64,000 nt of DNA. It comes from Pseudomonadales bacterium (lineage in GTDB: Bacteria; Pseudomonadota; Gammaproteobacteria; Pseudomonadales; Azotimanducaceae). The notes beneath the pieces were generated by a model. The model ran no database searches and had not been told where the DNA came from. It saw only the letters and a program-made list of their open reading frames with translations. Every line of letters begins with the position of its first letter. The stretch's first letter is position 1. The stretch covers positions 124,001-188,000 of the forward strand of contig WTGV01000059.1 of assembly GCA_011525295.1 (NCBI GenBank). The letters are read 5' to 3'. The translations under genes and the position numbers were made by a program. Shown here piece by piece: positions 55,310-64,000 of this stretch.

Positions 55310-56610
55310 ACGTTTTGGAATTTCAACGACGACGAAGTCGATTGATGGCCGCAATCGGACCAAATGGTGTCGCGATCGTGTTCGGAAACAGTGAAGTACC
55401 TAGAAATGGTGACACACACTACCCATTTCGTCAACACAGTGACTTTTTCTACCTAACGGGATTTAATGAACCAGATGCTGTGTTGGTGTTAGCACCCTTT
55501 CATGAGAAAGGTGAAACTCTAATATTTCTCAATCCGCGCGATCCCAATATCGAACAATGGACTGGCTACCGACTCGGTCCTGAAAGCGCGCCCGAAGTTT
55601 TAGGAGTCGACGCGGCATTTTCGATCCAAGAAATTGACACAGAGATTCTCGAATTCATAACGGGTCGAGAAGCCGTTCATGCATTGTGGAACGCGAATAG
55701 TAAGCTTGACCAACGCATCCCAGACTGGCTTCACACGCTAAAACGGAAGCGACGAGAAGCACCGGAAGACTTGATTAATCTAGCCTTGTCTTTGCATGAA
55801 CTACGCCTGATTAAATCTGAGAGTGAACAGGCGCAAATGCAACAAGCAGCGGACATATCCGCCGATGCTATGATTCGAGCGATACAGAGATGTCAACCTG
55901 GGATGTTCGAATGGCAGCTTGACGCTGAGATTCAGTCTGTGTTTTTAAGCAGGGGAGCAAGATCGCCCGCCTATCCGATCATCGTGGGCAGTGGTGAAAA
56001 TGCATGCATCATGCACTACGTCGAAAATTCTCGTCAAATGACAGAACGAGACTTGGTGCTCATTGATGCAGGGTGTGAACTTGATCACTATGCAGCCGAC
56101 ATCACACGAACGTTCCCTGTCAGCGGGAAGTTTTCAGACGCGCAACGCACAATCTACGAATTGGTCTTAGAAGCACAAACCCAGGCCATTTCAGCCGCTT
56201 CTATGGGGAACCGTTTTCGCGATCCTCATGAAACTTCAAGAAAAGTTCTAACGGAAGGACTAATAGAGTTGGGAATATTGAACTGCACCTTAGAGGAGGC
56301 GTTAGAGCAAAACCTCGACCGTCGCTTTCTTGTTCATGGTTGTTCGCACTGGTTGGGTCTCGATGTCCACGATGTTGGTAGGACTACCCTTAACGGTAAA
56401 CCACGGAGTTTGGAGCCGGGAATGGTACTCACCGTAGAACCTGGGATATACATTCCGAATAACGAAAAGATGAACGATGTGGAGGAACGATGGCGCGGTA
56501 TTGGAGTGCGAATTGAAGACGATATCCTCATTACTTCAGATGGTAATCATGTGTTAAGCAATAAAGCTCCAAAATCAACCGACGATATCGAAGCCCTCAT
56601 GAATGGCTGA
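55306..56610 (+). CDS. pepP: Xaa-Pro aminopeptidase
   Basis: A 434-residue PepP, a cytosolic metallopeptidase removing N-terminal residues before proline. The dinuclear metal ligands read Asp in LVLIDAGCELDHYAADITRT (two Asp), His in HGCSHWLGLDVHD, and Glu in LTVEPGIY and GVRIEDDI. The N-terminal creatinase-like domain is present. It starts with TTG overlapping the ygfB stop (TTGA). Standard place before ubiH. Confidence 0.94.
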   Translation: MNVLEFQRRRSRLMAAIGPNGVAIVFGNSEVPRNGDTHYPFRQHSDFFYLTGFNEPDAVLVLAPFHEKGETLIFLNPRDPNIEQWTGYRLGPESAPEVLGVDAAFSIQEIDTEILEFITGREAVHALWNANSKLDQRIPDWLHTLKRKRREAPEDLINLALSLHELRLIKSESEQAQMQQAADISADAMIRAIQRCQPGMFEWQLDAEIQSVFLSRGARSPAYPIIVGSGENACIMHYVENSRQMTERDLVLIDAGCELDHYAADITRTFPVSGKFSDAQRTIYELVLEAQTQAISAASMGNRFRDPHETSRKVLTEGLIELGILNCTLEEALEQNLDRRFLVHGCSHWLGLDVHDVGRTTLNGKPRSLEPGMVLTVEPGIYIPNNEKMNDVEERWRGIGVRIEDDILITSDGNHVLSNKAPKSTDDIEALMNG

Positions 56611-57775
56611 TGTAGACATCGTAATCAGCGGTGGCGGTGCCATTGGCACAGCAATGGCTTTGGTTTGCGAACGGTTGCGGTATCGCTGGTTATTATTGGA
56701 TCAACCTGTCAAGCAACACTCGATCGGGCGTCTTGGGTTCGATCTACGAACACTAGCACTCTCCCCACAATCTATAGCTTGGTTAGACGGACTACACGAC
56801 AACGAAAATTTTCCGCGACAACGTGTTGATCGGATGCACATCTGGGAACAACTAGGCACGAGCAGCATTGACTTTCTTCGTGAGGAAGTTGGTTCCGACT
56901 CTTTAGCTTGGATTGCAGAACACTCTAAAGTTGTCACTACGCTTCAAAAGCAGTGTGAAACGCATGTTGGAAGTATAGAAGCAGAAGCAATCAAAAAAAT
57001 AGACTCGGCTCAGCGATACCTAACACTCACTAACGACAAAACTGTGTCCTGCAAATTACTACTAATTGCTGAGGGTGCAAACTCCGCAACGAGAAGACTA
57101 GCGGGGACCCGTTGGGTATCCCAAAATCTCGGACAACGTGCTATAGTAACGGTCATTGAGACCGAACACACTCACAACAATACTGCTTGGCAACGTTTTG
57201 GTAGCGGTATCTTAGCATTCCTACCACTCACTAGTCCTCGTACATATGCCGTAGTGTGGAGCGTCTCCAATCGGATGTTTGAGGAGCTAAAGTCTTTTGA
57301 CGACAACCAATTTAAAGAGCGGATGACACTAGCGAGCGACCGGATATGCGGAGCCGTTATTGACGTCGATCAGCGATTGTCCTTTCCTTTAAACCACGGA
57401 CTCGCGCATACTTTTCTGCCTAAACCGTGGATATTCATCCTTGGGGATGCAGCGCACACCATTCACCCGTTAGCCGGACAAGGGATGAATCTAGGTATCG
57501 AAGATGTCAGGGGGCTCGAGTCTGTGTTACGAGCTTGCACGAATACTCAAACCATATCCCCGTCTCAGCTACACACGCTAGCCCAACGTCGTCGCGCTAA
57601 AGCAATTATCATGCAACAGTTGATGTCGTTGTTCGACAGCACTTGGCGTTGGAAGAACCCTCTTTCTCACTGGTTTCGTAACTTTGGGGTGAGGATTTTT
57701 TCGCGCGCACCTGCAATAAAGAGACAAATCATCAGGGAGGCTATGGGATTCGGACCCATGACTAAAGTCAATTGA
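56603..57775 (+). CDS. ubiH: FAD-dependent ubiquinone-biosynthesis hydroxylase (UbiH/UbiI type)
   Basis: A 390-residue flavoprotein monooxygenase. FAD binding is by VISGGGAIGTAMAL at the N-terminus, GDAAHTIHPLAGQGMNLGIEDV near residue 285, and the DG-like segment LLIAEGANSATRRL. It hydroxylates a polyprenylphenol intermediate of ubiquinone in the inner membrane. E. coli has ubiH and ubiI in tandem here; only one is present, so this enzyme may serve more than one ring position. It overlaps pepP by 8 bases and gcvT by 4. Confidence 0.9.
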   Translation: MADVDIVISGGGAIGTAMALVCERLRYRWLLLDQPVKQHSIGRLGFDLRTLALSPQSIAWLDGLHDNENFPRQRVDRMHIWEQLGTSSIDFLREEVGSDSLAWIAEHSKVVTTLQKQCETHVGSIEAEAIKKIDSAQRYLTLTNDKTVSCKLLLIAEGANSATRRLAGTRWVSQNLGQRAIVTVIETEHTHNNTAWQRFGSGILAFLPLTSPRTYAVVWSVSNRMFEELKSFDDNQFKERMTLASDRICGAVIDVDQRLSFPLNHGLAHTFLPKPWIFILGDAAHTIHPLAGQGMNLGIEDVRGLESVLRACTNTQTISPSQLHTLAQRRRAKAIIMQQLMSLFDSTWRWKNPLSHWFRNFGVRIFSRAPAIKRQIIREAMGFGPMTKVN

Positions 57776-58842
57776 AAACAACTTTGTACGAAGATCATGT
57801 TCGTTTAAATGCACAACTCGTAGATTTCGCGGGATGGCAAATGCCCATGCGCTACGGTTCTACCATCGACGAACACCACGCAGTCCGGAAACACGTTGGA
57901 ATGTTCGATGTGTCTCACATGCTAACGGTCGACTTTGAAGGTGCACAGAGTGAGTTGTTTTTGCAAAAATTGCTAGCCAGTGACGTGAGCAAACTCTCAA
58001 ACGATGGCCAAGCACTGTATACAGTAATGCTCAATGAACGAGGAGGCATCATTGACGACCTCATAGTGTATCGGTTGCACGAGACTAGCTTTCGCATTGT
58101 TTTTAACGCTGGTGTGGCAACGACCGATTTAGAGTGGGTCTCGGCTTGGCAACAGACCACGGCATTTTCGGTTTCGATCAAGCCCAGACGAGATCTGAGC
58201 ATCATTGCAGTACAAGGTCCGAAGGCAATACAGACGGTTAACGAACTACTTGATTGTCCTCAATTAAGGGCAGTTCAACCCTTTACAGCAATTCATCACA
58301 ATGAACATTTCATCGGTCGAACTGGATACACCGGCGAAGATGGTGTGGAGATTGTCTGTCCTAATGCGGACGCGCCAAAAATTTGGAATCAACTCTTAAA
58401 CGCCGGTGTGTTTCCCTGTGGACTTGGAGCGCGCGATACTTTGAGACTTGAAGCCGGTATGAACCTGAACGGTCAAGACATGACTCCTGACCACACACCC
58501 TACGAGAGTGCCCTTTCTTGGGTACTAGATCTTGAACCCTCCCGCGACTTTGTTGGTCAAACAGCACTTGAAGAAACTTATCAACAAGGTATCGCAACAA
58601 AACTTACCGGCATTGTGCTACAGGGAGGTGTGATGCGATCTGGGTACGAAGTACAATCCAACGCAGGTTTAGGGACCATAACCAGCGGTTCGTTTTCACC
58701 AACTCTCGGTTATAGTATCGCCTTAGCGCGAGTACCCCGCGCCAGCGTTGGAGAAGTTTCGGTCATAATCCGGAACAAGCAGAAAACGGGAAGAATCGTT
58801 CGACCACCATTTGTTAGACATGGAGAAAAAGTACACAAATGA
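57772..58842 (+). CDS. gcvT: Glycine cleavage system T protein
   Basis: A 356-residue aminomethyltransferase that passes the methylene group of the glycine-derived intermediate to tetrahydrofolate and releases ammonia. Recognised by FAGWQMPMRYGSTIDEHHAVR with MFDVSHM, and by HTPYESALSWVLDL near the C-terminus. It starts with TTG overlapping the ubiH stop. First gcv gene, coupled to gcvH by ATGA; no glycine riboswitch precedes it because it lies directly on ubiH. Confidence 0.94.
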   Translation: MKTTLYEDHVRLNAQLVDFAGWQMPMRYGSTIDEHHAVRKHVGMFDVSHMLTVDFEGAQSELFLQKLLASDVSKLSNDGQALYTVMLNERGGIIDDLIVYRLHETSFRIVFNAGVATTDLEWVSAWQQTTAFSVSIKPRRDLSIIAVQGPKAIQTVNELLDCPQLRAVQPFTAIHHNEHFIGRTGYTGEDGVEIVCPNADAPKIWNQLLNAGVFPCGLGARDTLRLEAGMNLNGQDMTPDHTPYESALSWVLDLEPSRDFVGQTALEETYQQGIATKLTGIVLQGGVMRSGYEVQSNAGLGTITSGSFSPTLGYSIALARVPRASVGEVSVIIRNKQKTGRIVRPPFVRHGEKVHK

Positions 58843-59240
58843 GCGAAACACCACAGGAATTACGATACACCGATACCCACGAATGGGCGCGAATAGAGCC
58901 CGACGGTACCGTCTGCGTAGGAATCTCTGATTTTGCCCAAGACGCCCTTGGTGATGTTGTGTTTATTGAACTGCCAGAGACTGGTACCGAAGTAGATGCT
59001 GGTGCTGAGGTTGCGGTAATCGAATCCGTAAAAGCAGCCTCGGACATTTACAGTCCCGTCTCGGGGGAAATCGTACGAGTGAACGACCAACTCACAGACG
59101 CTCCGGATTTGGTAAATTCTGAGCCGTACGATGGAGGTTGGATTTTTGTGGTTCAACCCTTATCTGATGATCCCAACTCGGACTTGCTGACTGCCGAACA
59201 GTACCAAGAATTCTGCGAAACAGATAGTAACGAGCACTAG
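58839..59240 (+). CDS. gcvH: Glycine cleavage system H protein
   Basis: A 133-residue lipoyl carrier. The lipoylated Lys is Lys65 in AVIESVKAASDIYSPVSGE. The N-terminal ELRYTDTHEWARIE and the acidic C-terminus are typical. It shuttles the aminomethyl group between the P and T proteins. ATG start in ATGA overlap with gcvT; 24 bases separate it from gcvPA. Confidence 0.96.
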   Translation: MSETPQELRYTDTHEWARIEPDGTVCVGISDFAQDALGDVVFIELPETGTEVDAGAEVAVIESVKAASDIYSPVSGEIVRVNDQLTDAPDLVNSEPYDGGWIFVVQPLSDDPNSDLLTAEQYQEFCETDSNEH

Positions 59241-59264
59241 GCATTCCAATAGGTTAGCGTATTC

Positions 59265-60617
59265 ATGCCCTTTATACCCCATACGTCGTCTGAAGTCGAA
59301 TCCATGTTGCAAAGTATCGGTGTCGTGAACATCGATGAATTGTTTGACGAAATCCCAGACAATGTTCCCGTAGCAAATTTCCGGACGATTGAAAATTCCC
59401 TCACAGAAATGGAGATGGTGCACCGGCTTGCAGAACGGGCAAAACTAGATGAACTAGGTTCTTGTTTTCTAGGTGCGGGTTCGTACGACCACCACATCCC
59501 TGCAGCCGTGTGGGATCTTGCAACGCGTGGTGAGTTTCTTACCGCATACACTCCTTATCAAGCCGAAGCGAGTCAAGGCACCCTCCAACTTCTGTATGAG
59601 TTTCAAACAATGATGGCATCCTTGGCAGGTTTAGATGTCGCGAATGCCTCTGTTTATGATGGTGGATCGGGATTAGGAGAAGCAATTCTCATGGCGGTAC
59701 GAAGCAACCGCAGTGCTCGCAACCGCAAGATCGTCATCGGCGGAGCGGTGAATCCCTTTTACTTGAAGACCGCAAATACTCTCGTTCGCAACCAAGGGAT
59801 CGAATTAGTACAAGTTCCCCACAAGAACGGTGTATTTGACCCCCAACAATGCATTGTTGATGATCCAAACGTGGTAGTCGTACAACAGCCAAATTTCTTT
59901 GGGCTCTTAGAGAATGTTGATGCCATTACCAACTGGGTCGTTGAACGAAAAGCAATGCTGATAGCAGTGGTGAACCCACTGACGCTAGCGGTTTTGAAAC
60001 CACCAGGTGAGTGGGGGGAGGCAGGCGCAGACATCTGTATTGGGGATGGTCAGCCGCTAGGTGTTCCTATGGCTTCAGGCGGTCCATCTTTTGGATTCCT
60101 CTGCTCCAAAATGAAACATGTGCGGCAGATGCCCGGTAGGATTGTGGGACGAACGGTAGACGCGAATGGAGATGTGGGGTACACGCTTACATTGCAAGCT
60201 CGCGAACAACACATCCGGCGCGCTAAAGCAACATCAAATATTTGTACGAACCAAGGGTTATTAGTTACAGCAGCCACAATCTATATGTCGATAATGGGAG
60301 TCTCAGGACTTCGAAATACTGCATCCCGATGTCACGAGAACACCAAGTACCTCGTCGCGCAACTCGAAGCAACAGGTCGTGCACAACGGGCTTTCCATTC
60401 ACCGTACTTTCATGAGTGTGTCCTTCGATGTGCCGGTGATGTAGGAACTCTGACAAAGTCCATGATTACCGACCACGGCATTCTAGCCGGTCTCCCCTTA
60501 GGCGAAATTGATGAGACGCTCGATGACTGCTTACTTCTCTGCGCGACTGAGAAACGAACGCATGACGAAATTGATCGCTTTGTCGAACTTTTTAGTCGTA
60601 CCCTAAAGGAAGGTTAA
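59265..60617 (+). CDS. gcvPA: Glycine dehydrogenase subunit 1 (P protein, alpha)
   Basis: A 450-residue N-terminal half of glycine decarboxylase. It has the MPFIPHTSSEVESML N-terminus and the SCFLGAGSYDHHIPAAVWDL segment of GcvPA. It has no PLP Lys, consistent with the alpha subunit. With gcvPB it forms an alpha2-beta2 enzyme in place of the single roughly 950-residue chain most Gammaproteobacteria have. Both halves have their own start and complete ends. Confidence 0.95.
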   Translation: MPFIPHTSSEVESMLQSIGVVNIDELFDEIPDNVPVANFRTIENSLTEMEMVHRLAERAKLDELGSCFLGAGSYDHHIPAAVWDLATRGEFLTAYTPYQAEASQGTLQLLYEFQTMMASLAGLDVANASVYDGGSGLGEAILMAVRSNRSARNRKIVIGGAVNPFYLKTANTLVRNQGIELVQVPHKNGVFDPQQCIVDDPNVVVVQQPNFFGLLENVDAITNWVVERKAMLIAVVNPLTLAVLKPPGEWGEAGADICIGDGQPLGVPMASGGPSFGFLCSKMKHVRQMPGRIVGRTVDANGDVGYTLTLQAREQHIRRAKATSNICTNQGLLVTAATIYMSIMGVSGLRNTASRCHENTKYLVAQLEATGRAQRAFHSPYFHECVLRCAGDVGTLTKSMITDHGILAGLPLGEIDETLDDCLLLCATEKRTHDEIDRFVELFSRTLKEG

Positions 60618-60620
60618 GTT

Positions 60621-62084
60621 ATGCCAACGATACCGACCATATTTGATACTTCAAAGCCCGGTCGAAGAGCGGGTGGTCAAACTCCGAAAGAAGGGGACTT
60701 AACCGGATTACCTGACGAACTACTCCGAGAGTCAAATCCTGTTTTACCGGAAGTATCAGAACTTCAAGCTGTGCGCCACTTCACTAAGTTGTCACAACAA
60801 AACTTTTCGATCGACGGAAATTTTTATCCTCTCGGTTCTTGCACGATGAAATACAACCCACGAGGTGCTCATCGAGCCGCGTCGCAACCAGGATTCCTGA
60901 ATCACCATCCGTTGACTCCCGCATTCGCAAGTCAAGGTTTGCTCAGTTGTTTCTGGGATCTACAAGAAACTCTTAAAACTGTCACAGGGATGGACGCTGT
61001 ATCGCTGGTTCCAATGGCCGGGGCACAAGGTGAATTAGCGGGGGGACTGATGATTCGCGCGTACCACGAAGACTGCGGAGACTTTGATCGAGATGAAATT
61101 CTCGTGCCTACGGCGGCCCATGGGACCAATCCCGCTACTGCGACGATGTGTGGGTACAAAACTCGGGAAATAGGAGTTGCAGCAGACGGAGACGTCGATA
61201 TTGAGGACTTAAAACGTGTGGTTGGGCCGAAGACTGCTGGAATAATGCTAACAAATCCATCCACTTGCGCAGTCTTTGAAAGACGAATTTTGGAGATCGC
61301 GGACATCGTACACGATGCTGGAGGCTTACTTTACTACGACGGTGCCAATTTGAACGCCATCCTTGGCAAAGTTTGTCCGGGAGACATGGGGTTTGATGTA
61401 CTGCATTTAAACCTTCATAAGACTTTCGCAACTCCTCATGGAGGTGGCGGCCCAGGTGCTGGACCCGTCGCGGTCAATAGCTTGCTACAACCTTACCTGC
61501 CCATCCCAATGGTGGGTAAGTTGGATGATCAATATATATGGCTTGATGAGAGTTACTTCCCATTGACCATCGGCAAACTTGCCGCTTTCATGGGGAACTC
61601 CGGGATTCTGATTCGCGCATTGGCGTATGCTCTGATGCTCGGCCGGGAAGGAATGGTTCGAGTCGCAGAATATGCTACACTCAACGCGAACTACTTAGCG
61701 GCTGAGCTATCGAAAGCTGGATTTCAACTTGCCTACCCAACAAGACGTGCGACTCACGAATTTCTCATCACTCTGAATAAAGAGGCGAAAGACCTCGGAG
61801 TCAGAGCTTTGGACTTCGCAAAACGCTTGCTCGACTTTGATATGCATGCACCAACGACTTATTTTCCTCTCCTCGTACCCGAGTGTTTTCTGATTGAACC
61901 CACCGAAACAGAAACCAAAGCCGTGTTGGATGAGTTTGTTTCTGCAATGTGTAAGATTCGGCAGGAAGCGCAAGAAAATGCCGACTTTGTAAAACAAGCC
62001 CCGCATAATCAAGCGGTCCGACGACTTGATGAAGTACGCGCTGCACGTGAGTTAGACTTGAGCTGGTCTGGGGCTGACGGATAG
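60621..62084 (+). CDS. gcvPB: Glycine dehydrogenase subunit 2 (P protein, beta)
   Basis: A 487-residue catalytic half of the P protein. The PLP-binding Lys is Lys267 in [31 protein letters not shown] and [12 protein letters not shown] are further signatures. It decarboxylates glycine and loads the lipoyl arm of GcvH. ATG start 3 bases after gcvPA. The C-terminus is complete. A 91-base gap follows before rppH. Confidence 0.96.
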   Translation: MPTIPTIFDTSKPGRRAGGQTPKEGDLTGLPDELLRESNPVLPEVSELQAVRHFTKLSQQNFSIDGNFYPLGSCTMKYNPRGAHRAASQPGFLNHHPLTPAFASQGLLSCFWDLQETLKTVTGMDAVSLVPMAGAQGELAGGLMIRAYHEDCGDFDRDEILVPTAAHGTNPATATMCGYKTREIGVAADGDVDIEDLKRVVGPKTAGIMLTNPSTCAVFERRILEIADIVHDAGGLLYYDGANLNAILGKVCPGDMGFDVLHLNLHKTFATPHGGGGPGAGPVAVNSLLQPYLPIPMVGKLDDQYIWLDESYFPLTIGKLAAFMGNSGILIRALAYALMLGREGMVRVAEYATLNANYLAAELSKAGFQLAYPTRRATHEFLITLNKEAKDLGVRALDFAKRLLDFDMHAPTTYFPLLVPECFLIEPTETETKAVLDEFVSAMCKIRQEAQENADFVKQAPHNQAVRRLDEVRAARELDLSWSGADG

Positions 62085-62175
62085 AGTCTAGCAATCGGTA
62101 TCGAATTGCCGCGTACTCAAGGTATCGCTCAGGCGTAGTTCCCTATCGTTCTAGAGTTGCGAGGTTTACATTAAC

Positions 62176-62667
62176 TTGACAGCTCTAACCCATCGACCAG
62201 CAATTGGCATCATTGTGGTCAACGAGCGCGGTCAAGTGCTCGTAGCAAGACGCAATGACATGGAAAATCAATGGCAATTCCCGCAAGGCGGAATTGACTC
62301 AAATGAAACTCCACAAGAGGCAGTATTTCGCGAGTTACTGGAAGAGACTGGTATTAATCAAAATAGTGTAGAGATTCTCGGGAACACTGAAAAGTACTTG
62401 AAGTATGATTATCCTCCTATGGTGATGCAAGAATTGAATAGGAGCAAGACTTGGCGATATGATGGACAACAAGTTCAGTTCTTTCTCATACGATATTTCG
62501 GCTCAGATGAGGCTATTGACGTTCAAAATGTACCGAAACCGGAGTTCGACGCATGGAAATGGGTGGACTATTGGGAACCATTGAATCTAATCGTCGAGTT
62601 TAAGCGCGACATGTATGATCGGGCATTAACAGAACTAGTTCAAAATTTACCATTCGAGGTGAAATAA
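62176..62667 (+). CDS. rppH: RNA pyrophosphohydrolase
   Basis: A 163-residue Nudix hydrolase that removes pyrophosphate from the 5' end of mRNA, opening it to RNase E. The Nudix box GGIDSNETPQEAVFRELLEE runs from about residue 38 to 57 with ETGI after it. The QWQFPQGG start and the KWVDYWEPLN segment near the C-terminus match RppH specifically. It starts with TTG. It is 2 bases before ptsP, the same pairing as in E. coli. Confidence 0.93.
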   Translation: MTALTHRPAIGIIVVNERGQVLVARRNDMENQWQFPQGGIDSNETPQEAVFRELLEETGINQNSVEILGNTEKYLKYDYPPMVMQELNRSKTWRYDGQQVQFFLIRYFGSDEAIDVQNVPKPEFDAWKWVDYWEPLNLIVEFKRDMYDRALTELVQNLPFEVK

Positions 62668-62669
62668 AA

Positions 62670-64000
62670 GTGTACGAGGCGATGATACGGCTTGCCCGCG
62701 ACATCCTCGCGCAACCTGATTGGAGTAAGGTTGCCGCCATGGCGGTAGCGAGGATCGGCATGAATCTTGGTGTCGATTGTTGTTCGTTGTATGCTTTCGA
62801 CCACACAACGGATAGCTTTCGTTTAATCGCACACGAAGGACCATTCTCCGATCAAATCCATCAATTGTCGTTACCTGAAAACACCGGCTTAGTAGGATTT
62901 ATTGCAAAACGCGCTGAACCTCTGAACTTGCTTGATGCGTCTTCTCATCCTTCTTTCGTGAAGAATTCCGTCATCGCCGAATCAGATTTCAATGTGTTTC
63001 TTGGCGTCCCGATGGTCCATAATCGGAAATGCGTTGGAGTGCTCACGGTCCGCCGAGACACTCAAAGGTTCACCGACGAAGAAGAAGGATTTCTCACTTC
63101 GCTAGCGACGGCGTTGGCGTCCACGATTGCACATGCCATCGAGTTTGGGGAGATTGCGGCTACTCCAAACTATCATCGCCATAGGGTACAGAAAAAGTTT
63201 CGAGCAATACCTAGTTCACCAGGCTATCGTATCGGTACCGGTTTTGTTCTCTACGACGACTTGATGCTCGATGATGTTCCAGAACGGGAGACTGAAGAAC
63301 CAGAAGCAGAATTTCAGCGATTTTTGGTCGCGCTCAAAGCCGTTCGTGACCATAACGAAAAGATTTCACAATCGTTTGACGAACTCGATCCATTGCATCA
63401 GGAGATATTCAACGCGTACTTGCACATTCTCGACGACGAAACGATGGTGGAAGAAGTCAAGTGCGAAATCTTTGAGCAGGAGCAATGGGCGCCTGGTGCT
63501 GTGAAACGTGTGTTCGCCCGACATATCGTAACTTTAGAGGAGATCGAAGACTTCTATCTCGCCGAGCGCGGGGACATGTTACGCGACATTGCGGATCAAC
63601 TGTTAGAGAAACTTCAAAATATTCGGAGTCGCGATCGCAACAATCCACCTGCCAACGCAATCTTAATGGCCGAATACGTAACCGCGACCATGATCGCAGA
63701 AGTCGTACCCGAGAATATCATCGGCATTGTCTCAAAGACCGGATCTGCGAATTCGCATACTGCCATATTGGCGCGAGCATTGGGAATCCCTGCGGTAATG
63801 GGTGCAATGGATTTACCGTTGTTTGAAGCAGAAGAGTCCCCGATCGCACTTGACGGATCGAGCGGCGAAATCTATATTAATCCTACCTCTGAAACCCTCG
63901 ACCAATACAAGACACGCATTCAAGAAAGCGCCAGCTTTGATCGGGAACTTGAAGCACTGCGCGAACTGCCAGCAGAAACAACCGATGGACACAGAGTGCA
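62670..64000 (+). CDS. ptsP: Nitrogen-PTS enzyme I (PtsP), truncated by window end
   Basis: The first 443 residues of PtsP, phosphoenolpyruvate-protein phosphotransferase of the nitrogen PTS. An N-terminal GAF domain (about 15-150, with SLYAFDHTTDSF) is followed by the PEP-utiliser N domain (about 175-310) and the mobile domain with the phosphorylated His363 in SANSHTAILARALGIP. The TIM-barrel PEP-binding domain lies beyond 64000. It starts with GTG two bases after rppH. It should phosphorylate the NPr and PtsN products encoded at 19.7-21.3 kb. The GAF domain is the site of glutamine/2-oxoglutarate sensing in this family. Confidence 0.94.
   Translation, partial: MYEAMIRLARDILAQPDWSKVAAMAVARIGMNLGVDCCSLYAFDHTTDSFRLIAHEGPFSDQIHQLSLPENTGLVGFIAKRAEPLNLLDASSHPSFVKNSVIAESDFNVFLGVPMVHNRKCVGVLTVRRDTQRFTDEEEGFLTSLATALASTIAHAIEFGEIAATPNYHRHRVQKKFRAIPSSPGYRIGTGFVLYDDLMLDDVPERETEEPEAEFQRFLVALKAVRDHNEKISQSFDELDPLHQEIFNAYLHILDDETMVEEVKCEIFEQEQWAPGAVKRVFARHIVTLEEIEDFYLAERGDMLRDIADQLLEKLQNIRSRDRNNPPANAILMAEYVTATMIAEVVPENIIGIVSKTGSANSHTAILARALGIPAVMGAMDLPLFEAEESPIALDGSSGEIYINPTSETLDQYKTRIQESASFDRELEALRELPAETTDGHRV

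Noticed and set aside
57700-57772. Glycine riboswitch before gcvT
   Set aside because: gcvT overlaps ubiH, so there is no leader; nothing resembling the aptamer was seen.
59265-62084. gcvPA/gcvPB as a frameshifted gcvP
   Set aside because: Each half has its own start and a full family-specific N- and C-terminus, matching the known two-subunit enzyme.
1-64000. CRISPR array, prophage, insertion sequence, tRNA or rRNA genes
   Set aside because: I saw no regularly spaced direct repeats, transposase or integrase frames, or cloverleaf-like stretches.

Overview
The window is chromosomal DNA of a gammaproteobacterium. This rests on gene order: ibaG-murA diverging from yrbG-kdsC-lptC-lptA-lptB-rpoN-hpf-ptsN-rapZ-npr; gatCAB diverging from mreBCD followed by yhdP-tldD; zapA, 6S RNA and fthC together; ygfB-pepP-ubiH-gcvTH-gcvP; and rppH-ptsP. 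Genus cannot be named from the sequence. Base composition is moderate, genes are tightly packed with many ATGA/TTGA overlaps, and TTG and GTG starts are unusually common. I see no transposon, prophage, CRISPR array, tRNA or rRNA gene; the region reads as streamlined core genome with a few accessory insertions.

Layout. 1-9.3 kb is mixed: a sucrase/ferredoxin-like Fe-S protein, a CinA/MoaB-type protein, a 3-hydroxyisobutyrate-dehydrogenase-like enzyme, a PA0069-type radical SAM protein, a DUF4258-like small protein, the nfeD-slipin pair, a VOC protein, a lone YejF-type ABC ATPase and fur. 9.3-14.2 kb (minus strand) holds a PQQ dehydrogenase with an N-terminal haem motif, zapE, murA and ibaG. 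14.4-21.3 kb is the LPS-export/sigma-54/nitrogen-PTS operon, without kdsD. 21.5-31.5 kb holds a DsbA-like protein, pmbA, tldD, yhdP and mreDCB. 31.8-37.6 kb holds gatCAB, a thioredoxin-reductase-like ferredoxin-NADP reductase, and a YrbL-like plus methyltransferase pair. 37.9-42 kb is a caa3-type cytochrome oxidase operon. 42.2-53 kb holds alanine dehydrogenase, a large protein that looks like a decayed ChpA/CheA, metF, metK, tkt, pgk, a small membrane protein, rpiA, def and fthC. 53.1-54.7 kb holds 6S RNA, an orphan DNA methyltransferase, zapA and a zapB-like gene. 54.8-64 kb holds ygfB-pepP-ubiH-gcvT-gcvH-gcvPA-gcvPB and rppH-ptsP, the last cut by the window end.

How it fits together. The genes point to an aerobic heterotroph with a haem-copper terminal oxidase, ubiquinone synthesis, PQQ-linked periplasmic oxidation, one-carbon metabolism (gcv, metF, metK, fthC) and the pentose phosphate/glycolysis link (tkt, rpiA, pgk). 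Envelope growth and division are well represented (mreBCD, murA, lpt genes, yhdP, zapA, zapB, zapE). Nitrogen-PTS components (ptsP, npr, ptsN) are split between two loci as in other Gammaproteobacteria.

The least ordinary items are the degenerate ChpA-like protein at 43.5-45.4 kb, the methyltransferase lodged between zapA and 6S RNA, several conserved operons from which a usual member is missing (kdsD, mlaFEDCB, maf/rng, epd), and a dyad-rich 306-base gap at 37.6-37.9 kb. I did not find a clear multi-gene system of a new kind.
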